DNA of 64,000 nucleotides, from NCBI RefSeq assembly GCF_031626875.1, contig NZ_JANDMF010000032.1:1-64000 (forward strand), in the 5' to 3' direction. Below are positions 33,943-43,240 of the stretch, piece by piece. Within the stretch, counting starts at the first letter, position 1. Each line of letters starts with the position of its first letter. The stretch comes from Clostridium sp031626875. GTDB lineage: Bacteria > Bacillota > Clostridia > Clostridiales > Clostridiaceae. A program made the position numbers and the translations under genes. The notes below the pieces were generated by a model that saw only the letters and a list, made by a program, of their open reading frames with translations, did no database searches and was not told the DNA's origin.

Positions 33943-34872
33943 ATGGTTGTTAAAGTAAAAGCTAAACATAGTATTAAAGCTATGCCATACTTAATAGCTG
34001 GACTTATATACATTGTAGTATTTACAGTTCTTCCTATATTGTATACAGTTTGGATTTCATTCACCAATAAAACTGTGTATACAAAGGATGGAGAAAGCGC
34101 ATTTATTGGATTAGCAAATTTTAAAGAAGTATTTAATGGACCTTTTAAAGATGTATTTTTCCCTGTATTTGGGTGGACATTGATTTTTGCAGTAATATCT
34201 ACTGCAGGTTGTTTCTTAGTAGGATTAATTCTTGCCATACTATTGAATAATCCTGACATTAAAGAAAAAGGCATCTATAAAGCTATATTAATTCTTCCAT
34301 GGGCATTGCCTGTTACAGTTGCAGTTCTTTCATGGCAAGGATTATTTAATGGGACATATGGTGCAATTAATAATGTTTTAATTAATATGCACATTATATC
34401 AAGTCCAATCCCTTGGCTCACAGATCCATTTTGGGCAAAGGTAGCTGTAATTATAGCTAATATTTGGCTTGGATTTCCCTATATGATGAATGTTTGTATA
34501 GGTGGACTTTCAGCAATACCTGATTCATACTATGAAGCTGCAGATGTTGATGGTGCTAATAGATGGATTAAGTTTACAAAAATAACTTTACCATCATTAG
34601 CTAGGACAGCATATCCACTTTTAATTACAAGTTTTGCATTTAATTTTAATAATTTTAATTCTGCATACTTAATTACAGAAGGTGGACCTGCTAGATTATC
34701 TACACAATTTGCTGGATACACAGATATATTAGCATCTGTAAATTATAAATTATCAACACAATTTGGAAGAGTTGATATAGCATCAGCTATAAGTATTGTA
34801 ATATTCGTGATACTTGCAGTCCTATCTTACTTCCAAATGAGAATGTCTGGACAATTTAAGGAGGTGGATTAG
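33943..34872 (+). CDS. malF: Maltodextrin ABC transporter permease, MalF type
   Basis: A 309-residue permease with about six to seven membrane segments (MPYLIAGLIYIVVFTVLPIL opens the first). The ATPase-contact EAA motif is seen in YYEAADVDGANRWIKFTKIT, followed by LPSLARTAYPLL. Shorter than enterobacterial MalF, as in Gram-positive relatives, because the large external loop is reduced. GAGAGGAG precedes the ATG. malG starts directly after its stop codon. Confidence 0.93.
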   Translation: MVVKVKAKHSIKAMPYLIAGLIYIVVFTVLPILYTVWISFTNKTVYTKDGESAFIGLANFKEVFNGPFKDVFFPVFGWTLIFAVISTAGCFLVGLILAILLNNPDIKEKGIYKAILILPWALPVTVAVLSWQGLFNGTYGAINNVLINMHIISSPIPWLTDPFWAKVAVIIANIWLGFPYMMNVCIGGLSAIPDSYYEAADVDGANRWIKFTKITLPSLARTAYPLLITSFAFNFNNFNSAYLITEGGPARLSTQFAGYTDILASVNYKLSTQFGRVDIASAISIVIFVILAVLSYFQMRMSGQFKEVD

Positions 34873-35757
34873 ATGCAAGTACAAATGAGTGTTGATAACA
34901 CAAATGTCTCTTTAAAGTATAATAAAAAGATGACAAAAGCAAATAAGAAGTCAGCTTGGCTTTCAAGAATAGTATTATGGATGGTTATAGTGATTACTTT
35001 ATTTCCTATATTCGCTGTAATTTTTGCATCACTTAGTAAAGGAAGTTCATTTACACAAACCACAATACTTCCTAAAAGTTGGACTCTTGATAACTATAGA
35101 AAGGTTATAGAAGATACTCAATTTTTAAGATGGCTTGTGAATTCAATGATAACATGTATTGCAGCAGCATTAATACAATTAGCATTAGTAATCCCAGCAG
35201 CCTTTGCATTTTCAAAACTTAGGTTTGCTTTTAGAAGCAAGGGGTTAATGGCTTTATTAATACTTCAGATGTTTCCAACATCAATGGCATTGCCAGCAAT
35301 ACTAAGAATTGCATATAATCATAATGGTATGGATAACTTATTTGTTATAACTATATTATTGTGTACAGGAATAGCATATAATATTTGGCTTATGAAAGGA
35401 TATATGGATGGTATTCCAACAGAATTAATAGAAGCAGCATATGTAGATGGAGCTACAACATTCCAAGTTTTTATTAAGATACTATTACCTTTAATAAAAA
35501 ATATGGCACTAGTAATATTCTTGTTTGCTTTTATTTCAGCATATAGTGAATTCATGATTAGTTCAGCATTATTAAAGGATAGATCAACTCAAACTATTGC
35601 AGTAGGTATGCAACAGTTTATAAGAGATAGATTCTCAGCTAACTGGACACAATATTCAGCAGCAGCTATTATGGCTTCAACTCCAGTAGTGATACTATTC
35701 TTATCACTTCAAAAATTTATAGCAAAAGGATTAACAGCTGGGGCAGTAAAAGGCTAA
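34873..35757 (+). CDS. malG: Maltodextrin ABC transporter permease, MalG type
   Basis: A 294-residue permease with about six membrane segments. The EAA loop is LIEAAYVDGATTFQVFIKIL. Motifs near the start (SWTLDNYRKVIEDTQF) and the C-terminal KFIAKGLTAGAVKG are typical of MalG/LacG partners. The ATG directly follows malF, with AAGGAGGTGG overlapping the malF end. It forms the channel with MalF; energy is probably supplied by the ATPase at 30399. Confidence 0.94.
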   Translation: MQVQMSVDNTNVSLKYNKKMTKANKKSAWLSRIVLWMVIVITLFPIFAVIFASLSKGSSFTQTTILPKSWTLDNYRKVIEDTQFLRWLVNSMITCIAAALIQLALVIPAAFAFSKLRFAFRSKGLMALLILQMFPTSMALPAILRIAYNHNGMDNLFVITILLCTGIAYNIWLMKGYMDGIPTELIEAAYVDGATTFQVFIKILLPLIKNMALVIFLFAFISAYSEFMISSALLKDRSTQTIAVGMQQFIRDRFSANWTQYSAAAIMASTPVVILFLSLQKFIAKGLTAGAVKG

Positions 35758-35861
35758 AAAATAAACAAATATATATAAATTTTCTCTAGTAACTTATAAG
35801 TAATTTGAATGAATATAGAGATTCCTATATAAAAAATAGGAATTTCTATATGGAAAAATAC

Positions 35862-35873
35862 GGTAACGTTACC
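35862..35873. promoter_or_regulatory. LacI-family operator 3 (GGTAACGTTACC), perfect palindrome
   Basis: A perfect 14-bp palindrome when flanked (CGGTAACGTTACCG), 42 bp before the lacI-type start codon. It is the most symmetric of the four sites and fits autoregulation by the gene it precedes. Confidence 0.8.
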
Positions 35874-35914
35874 GGTATAAGTACCGAAGTAGAGAACATA
35901 AGGAGAAAAGATCA

Positions 35915-36928
35915 ATGAATATAAAAGATATAGCTAAATTATCAGGTGTAGGTGTAAGTACAGTATCAAGAGTACTTAATAATCATGTGGATGTTAAGGA
36001 AAGCACTAGACAAAAGGTATTAGAAGTGATTAAGAAAAGTAATTACATACCAAACAATAGTGCTAGGATACTTAAACAAAATAATACTAATAATATAGGA
36101 GTTTTAGTAAAGGGTGTATTTAATCCATTTTTTTCAGAAATGGTAAGTGTAATAGGTAAAATTATTTCAAAGTCAAAATATACAATGGTACTTCAGCAAA
36201 ATGATTTTACACTTGGAGATGATTTTGAAACACTCCAATCATTTATTAAAGAAAAAAGATTACAAGGAGTTATTTGTCTTGGGGTCAATTTTGAATCAGT
36301 TAGTAAAGATAGTATAAACTCTTTAGATGTTCCTGTAGTTCTTACATCAGCAAATTTCAAACTAGATGAAGCTAGCTATTCTTCTGTAGGAATTGACAAT
36401 GTAGACTCTGCATATAAAGCGACTAATTATTTAATAGAATTAGGACATAAAAATATAGCTGTTATGATTGGTGAAGAAAATGATATTGGTATAAGTTGGA
36501 CCAGACTTAAAGGTTATAAAATGGCACTAGAAGAAGCAGGAATTTCCTTCAATCAAGATAATATGCTTGTAGGAGATTATAGTTATGAAAAAGCTTATAA
36601 AGTAATGAGAGAATTCTTAATCAAAAATAAGAATATAACTGCTATATTTTCAATTTCAGATATTATGGCAGTTGGTGTAGCAAAAGCTATAGTTGATTCT
36701 GGACTAAGGATAGGAGAGGACATCTCATTAGTTGGTTTTGATGGGCTTGAAATAAGTAAATTTTATAATCCAGGAATAACAACTATGAAACAACCAAAGG
36801 TTAAGATGGCTAAGCAGAGTATAAATCTTTTATTAGATTTATTAAATGGAAAAGGAAATCATGCACATGTAATATTAAATACAGAATTAATTAAGAGAGA
36901 ATCATGTAAAAAACTAGAGAGGGGTTAA
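35915..36928 (+). CDS. malR: LacI family transcriptional regulator (MalR-like)
   Basis: A 337-residue regulator. The helix-turn-helix is MNIKDIAKLSGVGVSTVSRV at residues 1-20, with the hinge NNSARILKQNN. The periplasmic-binding-like sugar domain follows (NIGVLVKGVFNPFFSEMV, VGIDNVDSAYKAT, ISLVGFDGLEISKF). AAGGAG precedes the ATG. A perfect palindromic operator lies before it and matching sites lie at the transport operon. It begins the unit lacI-GH31-malQ2-glgP. The effector is probably maltose or a maltodextrin. Confidence 0.92.
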   Translation: MNIKDIAKLSGVGVSTVSRVLNNHVDVKESTRQKVLEVIKKSNYIPNNSARILKQNNTNNIGVLVKGVFNPFFSEMVSVIGKIISKSKYTMVLQQNDFTLGDDFETLQSFIKEKRLQGVICLGVNFESVSKDSINSLDVPVVLTSANFKLDEASYSSVGIDNVDSAYKATNYLIELGHKNIAVMIGEENDIGISWTRLKGYKMALEEAGISFNQDNMLVGDYSYEKAYKVMREFLIKNKNITAIFSISDIMAVGVAKAIVDSGLRIGEDISLVGFDGLEISKFYNPGITTMKQPKVKMAKQSINLLLDLLNGKGNHAHVILNTELIKRESCKKLERG

Positions 36929-36931
36929 ACA

Positions 36932-39085
36932 GTGACTGGATGGAAAATAAATAATCAAATTACTAGATATACATTTGGAAATCCAATAAATACTGATGCC
37001 ATATTTTTAAGTAAAAATCATGATAAAGAAATAAATTGTGAAGGCATAAAGTATTTTAGCCTAGATAAAGATGGTAGTTTAAATTATGTTTTAGATGATG
37101 AAGACATAGTTTATGGACTTGGGGAAAATGTAAGAGGACTTAATAAAAGAGGCTGGATATATGAAAGCTTTTGTACTGATGAGTATAGTCATACCCCTAA
37201 TAAAAAGAGTCTCTATGGAGCTCATAATTTTATGATAGTTTATGGTAGTGAAATTTTTGGAGTATTTATAGATAGTCCATCTAAAGTGATTTTTGATGTA
37301 GGATATACAGATTATAATAAATTAAAAGTTAGTTGTGAGAATCAAAATTATGATTTATATATTATTTGTGGAAATACCTTAAAAAACATAGTAAAAGAAT
37401 TTAGAATTTTAATTGGAGAAAGTTATGTTCCTCCTAAGTGGGCACTTGGATATGGGCAAAGTAGATGGGGATATGGAACTGAACATGAAGCAAGAGAAGT
37501 TATTAAGAAGTTTAAAGAGAAGAATATTCCTTTAGAGATGCTTTATATAGATATAGATTATATGGAAAGATTCAAAGACTTTACTATAGATAGAAAAGCC
37601 TTTCCAAGTTTTGAAGAGCTAATTGATGAATGCAATAAAGAGGGGATTAAGGTCATACCTATAATAGATGCTGGTATAAAGATAGAAAAAGGATATTCTA
37701 CTTATGAGGAAGGTCTAGAAAAAGGATATTTTTGCACAGATGAACATGGAAATCCTTTTATAACTGCAGTGTGGCCAGGTAAGGTACACTTACCAGATTT
37801 TTTGAATTCTAATGCAAGGAGATGGTTTGGAAGCCAGTATAAAGTATTGACGGACAAAGGCATTGAAGGTTTTTGGAATGATATGAATGAACCAGCATTA
37901 TTTTATTCAGAAAAAGGTTTAGATAATGCCTTTAAAAGAGCAGATGAAGTAAAAAATAAAAATATTGATGTATATTCATATTTTGAGCTTAAAGATAATT
38001 TTAATAATTTAGCTAATTCTGTGGAAGATTATAAAAGTATATATCATGATATGGACGGGAAAAGAGTAAATCACTATGATGTCCATAATATATATGGTTC
38101 AAACATGACTAAGTCAGCTTATGAAGGCTTAGAAAATATATTTAAGGATAAGAGATTTTTACTATTCTCAAGAGCATCATGTGTGGGAATGCACAGATAT
38201 GGGGGAATGTGGACTGGAGATACTTTTTCATGGTGGGAGCATATAGAATTAACTATTAAAATGTTACCAGCTTTAAATATGTGTGGGTTTATGTTTATAG
38301 GATCAGACACAGGTGGTTTTGCAGGAGATACTACAAGTGATTTATTGATTAGATGGAATCAACTAAGTCTATTTACTCCTTTGTATAGAAATCATACATC
38401 TAGATGGTCAAGATCTCAAGAGCCTTACGCTTTTGATGAAAGAACAACAGAAATAATTAGAAATATAATATCTTTTAGATATTCAATTATTCCATATTTG
38501 TATAGTGAATTAATGAAATCTATAAAGAATAATGATATGTATTTTAAGCCATTAACATTTGAATATGAAGATAGATTTTCAAGAGAAGTTGAGGATCAAT
38601 TAATTGTGGGTGATTCCTTAATGATAGCACCTATGTATAAACAAAATGCAAAAGGAAGACACATATATTTGCCAGAAAAAATGCTATTGTGCAAATTAGA
38701 TAATAAAGGAGAGTTATCCTTTGAAGTTTGTGATGAGGGAGATAGATTTTTTTATTGCAGGTTGGAGGAAACTGTATTTTTTGTTAGGAAGGATAAAATA
38801 TTGCCTTTGGTGGAAACTAAAAATAAAGTTGAAGACATATCTTTAGAAGAATTGAATTTAGTAATTTTTATAAATGAAAAAGCAGAATATATATTATACG
38901 AAGATGATGGGGATACAAAAGAGTATAGGAATAATAAATTTATACTTATAAAGTTAGTTGTAGAAAAGAAGAATGATAAATATGAGTTAAGAGTAGAGAA
39001 ACCTCAAGATACTAAGCTGAAGAAAATAAATGCAACTATTTATAACTTAGAAGGGGGAAAAGAAACAATTGTAATGAATGTATAA
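36932..39085 (+). CDS. GH31 alpha-glucosidase
   Basis: A 717-residue glycoside hydrolase family 31 enzyme. The barrel opens with PPKWALGYGQSRWGYG, the nucleophile Asp is in EGFWNDMNEPALF, and the acid/base Asp in FIGSDTGGFAG. The N-terminal beta-sandwich (about 1-140, YGLGENVRGLNKRG) and C-terminal beta domains are present. No signal peptide is seen, so it acts in the cytoplasm on imported alpha-glucosides. The start is GTG, with AGAGAGGGG upstream and only 3 nt after the regulator stop. Confidence 0.93.
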   Translation: MTGWKINNQITRYTFGNPINTDAIFLSKNHDKEINCEGIKYFSLDKDGSLNYVLDDEDIVYGLGENVRGLNKRGWIYESFCTDEYSHTPNKKSLYGAHNFMIVYGSEIFGVFIDSPSKVIFDVGYTDYNKLKVSCENQNYDLYIICGNTLKNIVKEFRILIGESYVPPKWALGYGQSRWGYGTEHEAREVIKKFKEKNIPLEMLYIDIDYMERFKDFTIDRKAFPSFEELIDECNKEGIKVIPIIDAGIKIEKGYSTYEEGLEKGYFCTDEHGNPFITAVWPGKVHLPDFLNSNARRWFGSQYKVLTDKGIEGFWNDMNEPALFYSEKGLDNAFKRADEVKNKNIDVYSYFELKDNFNNLANSVEDYKSIYHDMDGKRVNHYDVHNIYGSNMTKSAYEGLENIFKDKRFLLFSRASCVGMHRYGGMWTGDTFSWWEHIELTIKMLPALNMCGFMFIGSDTGGFAGDTTSDLLIRWNQLSLFTPLYRNHTSRWSRSQEPYAFDERTTEIIRNIISFRYSIIPYLYSELMKSIKNNDMYFKPLTFEYEDRFSREVEDQLIVGDSLMIAPMYKQNAKGRHIYLPEKMLLCKLDNKGELSFEVCDEGDRFFYCRLEETVFFVRKDKILPLVETKNKVEDISLEELNLVIFINEKAEYILYEDDGDTKEYRNNKFILIKLVVEKKNDKYELRVEKPQDTKLKKINATIYNLEGGKETIVMNV

Positions 39086-39103
39086 GATTAGGAGGATAGA
39101 TTT

Positions 39104-40612
39104 ATGGACAGAGGCGCAGGAGTTTTAATGCACATAGCTTCACTTCCAGGTAGATTTGGAATAGGATCTTTGGGAAAGGAAGCATATGAATTCATAGAAT
39201 TTATAAAAAAAGCAGGATTCAAGTATTGGCAGATACTCCCTTTAGGACATACTGGATATGGAGATTCACCATATCAATGTTTCTCAGCTTTTGCAGGAAA
39301 TCCATATTTCATTGATTATTGTATTCTAGAAAAAGAAGGACTTTTAGAAGAAAATGATTATAAAGATGAAGATTATGGAGCATCAAATGAATATATAGAT
39401 TATGGTGTAATATTTGTATCTAAATTTAATGTGTTAAAAAAAGCTTATGATAACTATAAAAAATTGAAACCTTCAGAAATTGAAAAAAAGTTTGAAGAGT
39501 TTAAAAAAGAAAAAGCCTTTTGGCTTGAAGATTATTCTTTATATATGGCTTTAAAATATCACTTTGACTTAAAGGGGTGGTATGAATGGGATGAAGATAT
39601 AAAGAAAAGAATGCCAGAGGCTATAAAAAATTATAAAGAAAGTTTAAAAGATGATATAGAATATTGGTCATTTATGCAGTATTTATTTTATGATCAATGG
39701 GATAGTCTAAAATCATATGCAAATGAATTAGGAATTAGAATAATTGGAGATATTCCAATTTATGTTGCTGAAGATAGTGTAGATACATGGAGCCATCCAG
39801 AAAATTTTAAGATAGATAAGAGTACATTAAAACCAATATCAGTTGCTGGCTGTCCACCAGATGCTTTTTCAGATACAGGACAATTATGGGGAAATTTAAT
39901 TTATGATTGGGATCAGATGAAAGCTGATGATTATGATTGGTGGGTAATGAGAGTAAAAGAAAGTTTAAAGCTTTATGATATTCTTAGAATTGACCATTTT
40001 AGAGGCTTTGAATCTTATTGGGAGATACCTTATGGAGAAAAAACAGCAATAAATGGAGAGTGGACAAAAGGCCCAGGAATGGAACTTTTTAATGAAATAA
40101 ATAAAAAACTTGGAAATTTAAATATAATAGCTGAGGATTTAGGATATTTAACTGATGATGTAAGAGAATTTTTAAAGGAATGCAAATTCCCAGGAATGAG
40201 AGTATTGCAATTTGCTTTTGATGGCAAACCTGATAATAATTATTTACCTCATATGTATATTCAAAATTGTATTGCATATACAGGTACACATGATAATGAT
40301 ACTTTTCTTGGCTGGTATGAAAAAACAGGTAGTAAGTCAGAAACCAAAAGAGCAAAAAAATATTTAGGGTTAAACGGAAAGGAAGGATGTAACTGGGGAT
40401 TTATAAGAGGAATTTGGGCAAGTATAGCAGAAGTTGCAGTGGCTCCTATGCAAGATTTTTTAAATCTTGGTAATGAAGCTAGAATAAATTTGCCTTCAAC
40501 ACTTGGACATAATTGGAAATGGAGAATTGAAAAGAATGACTTAAGTGATGATTTGGCCCAAAGGATATATAAGTTTACAAAAATGTATGGAAGGTGTGGG
40601 GAAGATGAATAA
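39104..40612 (+). CDS. malQ: 4-alpha-glucanotransferase (amylomaltase), copy 2
   Basis: A 502-residue GH77 enzyme very like the copy at 28772. It opens MDRGAGVLMHIASLPGRFGI and has IIGDIPIYVAEDSVDTW, ILRIDHFRGFESYW, IIAEDLGYLTDDV and TGTHDNDTFLGWY. The catalytic residues are the same in both. AGGAGG lies before the ATG. It overlaps glgP by 8 nt. Together the pair turns maltodextrins into glucose and longer chains for the phosphorylase. Confidence 0.96.
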   Translation: MDRGAGVLMHIASLPGRFGIGSLGKEAYEFIEFIKKAGFKYWQILPLGHTGYGDSPYQCFSAFAGNPYFIDYCILEKEGLLEENDYKDEDYGASNEYIDYGVIFVSKFNVLKKAYDNYKKLKPSEIEKKFEEFKKEKAFWLEDYSLYMALKYHFDLKGWYEWDEDIKKRMPEAIKNYKESLKDDIEYWSFMQYLFYDQWDSLKSYANELGIRIIGDIPIYVAEDSVDTWSHPENFKIDKSTLKPISVAGCPPDAFSDTGQLWGNLIYDWDQMKADDYDWWVMRVKESLKLYDILRIDHFRGFESYWEIPYGEKTAINGEWTKGPGMELFNEINKKLGNLNIIAEDLGYLTDDVREFLKECKFPGMRVLQFAFDGKPDNNYLPHMYIQNCIAYTGTHDNDTFLGWYEKTGSKSETKRAKKYLGLNGKEGCNWGFIRGIWASIAEVAVAPMQDFLNLGNEARINLPSTLGHNWKWRIEKNDLSDDLAQRIYKFTKMYGRCGEDE

Positions 40613-42962
40613 AGAAGAACTAAGAAATTCAATTGAAAGAATGTTAAAAGTAAAATATGGGAAAACCTTAGATAAAGCTTTAGAATATGAAGTGTTTAAT
40701 GCATTATCATTAAGCCTATTAGAAAATATAGTTGATGATTGGAATGCGACTACAGAATTATATTCAAAAGGAAAGCAAGCATATTACTTTTCAGCGGAGT
40801 ATTTAATGGGAAGGGCCCTTGGAAATAATTTAATTAGCATAGGGGGATATAGTGAAGTTAGGGAATTATTAAAAAAATTAAACATTGATATAAATAAAAT
40901 TGAAGAAATAGAGGAAGACGCAGGCCTTGGAAATGGGGGGCTTGGAAGATTAGCAGCTTGTTTTATGGATTCAGCAGCTGCTATGGAAATTCCTTTAATA
41001 GGATATGGGCTAAGATATAATAATGGACTATTTAATCAATATATTGAAGATGGATTTCAAATAGAAGATGGTGATTATTGGCTGAAATATGGGGACCCAT
41101 GGAGTATAAGAAAAGAAAGTGAAACTCAAATAATTCATTTTGAAGATATGGATGTTAAGGCAGTTCCGTATGATATGCCTATAATAGGATATGGAACAAG
41201 AAATATCAATACTTTAAGACTTTGGAAAGCTGAACCATTAAAAGATTTTGATTTTAAGCTATTTAATGATCAAAAATATGATAAAGCAATAGAACTTAAA
41301 AATAGAGCAGAAGATATCACAAGAGTATTATATCCAAATGATTCATCAGAAGAAGGTAAGATATTAAGATTAAGACAACAATATCTTCTAGTAAGTGCAT
41401 CATTAAAGGATATAATAAAAAAGCATAAAGAAATGTTCGGAACCGTTACCAAGAAGCTAGGAGAATTGAATGCAATTCAATTAAATGATACACATCCTAC
41501 TTTAGGTATTCCAGAACTTATAAGAATATTAGTTGATGAAGAAGGTTTAACATTTGAAGATAGCTTAGATATAGCAAAATCTATGTTTAGTTATACAAAT
41601 CATACAATACTGGCTGAAGCATTAGAAAAGTGGGATATAGATTTAATTGAAGAATTATTTCCTAGAATATTAGAAGTAATAAAGGATATAGATAAGAGAT
41701 TTGTTGCTGAATTAAAGGATAAAGGATATGATGGAGCTGATATTAAGAATTATAAAATAATATATAAGAAACAAGTTAGAATGGCAAATTTAGCTATCCA
41801 TGTTGGTTCAGTAGTAAATGGAGTTGCCAAGCTCCATACAGATATATTAAAAGAAACTGAACTTAGAAATTGGTATGAGCTTTATCCTGAAAAATTCCAA
41901 AACAAGACTAATGGAATTACACCAAGGAGATGGCTTAGACTTTCAAATCCTGAATTATCTGCATTAATTACTGAACTTTTAGGAAGTGAAAAGTGGGTTA
42001 GAAATCTTTCATTACTAAAGAATCTAGAAAAGTATGTGGATGATAAAGAAATACTAAATAGATTTATGAGTATCAAACATAAAAAGAAAGAACAGTTAGC
42101 TGAATATATAAAAGAAAATGAAGGGGTAGATATAGACCCAGATTCATTATTTGATATTCAAATAAAGAGATTACATGAGTATAAGAGACAATTACTAAAT
42201 GCAATTTATATATTAGATTTGTATTATAGAGTTAAAGAAAATCCTAATATGGATATACCAAAAATAACATTCCTTTTTGGAGCTAAAGCGTTCCCAGGAT
42301 ATAAGAGGGCAAAAGCTATAGTAAAGTTTATTAATGAGATAGCTAATTTAGTTAATAATGATAAAGAGATTAATGGAAAGATTAAAGTAGTATTTGTACA
42401 AAATTACAGAGTGTCTTATGCAGAAAAGTTATGCCCAGCTGCAGATATCTCAAAGCAAATTTCAACAGCAGGTAAAGAAGCATCAGGTACTGGGAATATG
42501 AAACTTATGTTAAATGGAGCACCTACTTTTGGTACTCTTGATGGAGCTAATGTTGAAATAGTAAATGAAAGTGGAGAAGAAAATAATTTTATATTTGGAT
42601 TAAAGGTACAAGATATAGAAAATTTAAAAGAAGATTATAATCCAAAAGATTATTATGAAAAAAATTTAAGTTTAAAGAAAGTTTTGGATACATTAGTTGA
42701 TGGAACCTTTAATGATGGGGGGACTGGAGACTTTGAAGATTTATTTGATTCTTTATTAGAAGAAGGAGATCAGTATTATATATTAGCTGATTTTGAAAGC
42801 TTTAAGGAAACTGAAGACAAAGTATTTGAAGCATACAAAAACAAAGAAAAATGGGCAAAAAAATGTTTCTTAAATACATGCAATGCAGGAATTTTTTCAA
42901 GTGACAGAACTATATTAGAATATGCTAAAGATATTTGGAATATTGAGAGAAAGTCACTATAA
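40605..42962 (+). CDS. glgP: Glycogen/maltodextrin phosphorylase
   Basis: A 785-residue GT35 enzyme; the start is the ATG inside the malQ2 end with GTGTGGGG in front. Seen are AYYFSAEYLMGRALGNNL, EDAGLGNGGLGRLAACFMDS, QLNDTHPTLGIPELIRIL, and the PLP lysine region KQISTAGKEASGTGNMKLML. It releases glucose 1-phosphate from chain ends. An operator-like 12-mer lies inside the gene at 41439-41450. It is the last gene of the lacI-GH31-malQ2-glgP unit, ending at a terminator. Confidence 0.96.
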   Translation: MNKEELRNSIERMLKVKYGKTLDKALEYEVFNALSLSLLENIVDDWNATTELYSKGKQAYYFSAEYLMGRALGNNLISIGGYSEVRELLKKLNIDINKIEEIEEDAGLGNGGLGRLAACFMDSAAAMEIPLIGYGLRYNNGLFNQYIEDGFQIEDGDYWLKYGDPWSIRKESETQIIHFEDMDVKAVPYDMPIIGYGTRNINTLRLWKAEPLKDFDFKLFNDQKYDKAIELKNRAEDITRVLYPNDSSEEGKILRLRQQYLLVSASLKDIIKKHKEMFGTVTKKLGELNAIQLNDTHPTLGIPELIRILVDEEGLTFEDSLDIAKSMFSYTNHTILAEALEKWDIDLIEELFPRILEVIKDIDKRFVAELKDKGYDGADIKNYKIIYKKQVRMANLAIHVGSVVNGVAKLHTDILKETELRNWYELYPEKFQNKTNGITPRRWLRLSNPELSALITELLGSEKWVRNLSLLKNLEKYVDDKEILNRFMSIKHKKKEQLAEYIKENEGVDIDPDSLFDIQIKRLHEYKRQLLNAIYILDLYYRVKENPNMDIPKITFLFGAKAFPGYKRAKAIVKFINEIANLVNNDKEINGKIKVVFVQNYRVSYAEKLCPAADISKQISTAGKEASGTGNMKLMLNGAPTFGTLDGANVEIVNESGEENNFIFGLKVQDIENLKEDYNPKDYYEKNLSLKKVLDTLVDGTFNDGGTGDFEDLFDSLLEEGDQYYILADFESFKETEDKVFEAYKNKEKWAKKCFLNTCNAGIFSSDRTILEYAKDIWNIERKSL
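41439..41450. promoter_or_regulatory. LacI-family operator 4 (GGAACCGTTACC), inside glgP
   Basis: A match to GGWAMCGNTACC within the glgP coding region. It encodes Gly-Thr-Val-Thr codon context (in FGTVTKKL), so the sequence could be chance. In an AT-rich genome the repeated CG-centred match next to the regulator suggests a real, possibly road-block, site. Confidence 0.45.
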
Positions 42963-42998
42963 ATAAGTTTCCCCTAAATTTGTTGTTTATATATAAAG

Positions 42999-43027
42999 GA
43001 GTTTCTTTTAAATAAGAAGCTCTTTTT
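42999..43027 (+). terminator. Terminator after glgP
   Basis: A 9-bp stem with one G-T pair (GAGTTTCTT at 42999-43007 with AAGAAGCTC at 43014-43022), then five T residues. Confidence 0.75.
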
Positions 43028-43240
43028 AGTTAGAAAAATTATAAATAAAAAATTTAATAGTAAAATCTTTATTATTAAAGTACTATTAATTAAGGAATTA
43101 GGTACTAATGTGCTTTTTGAATAAATATCCAGTAACAAGAATATCCGTTATTAGTATAAAAAACACCATATATTAGTCAGTTGTACCTCGAAAATTAAAA
43201 TAATATAATGGTATTAGAAGAATTAGATAGAGGTGAAAAA

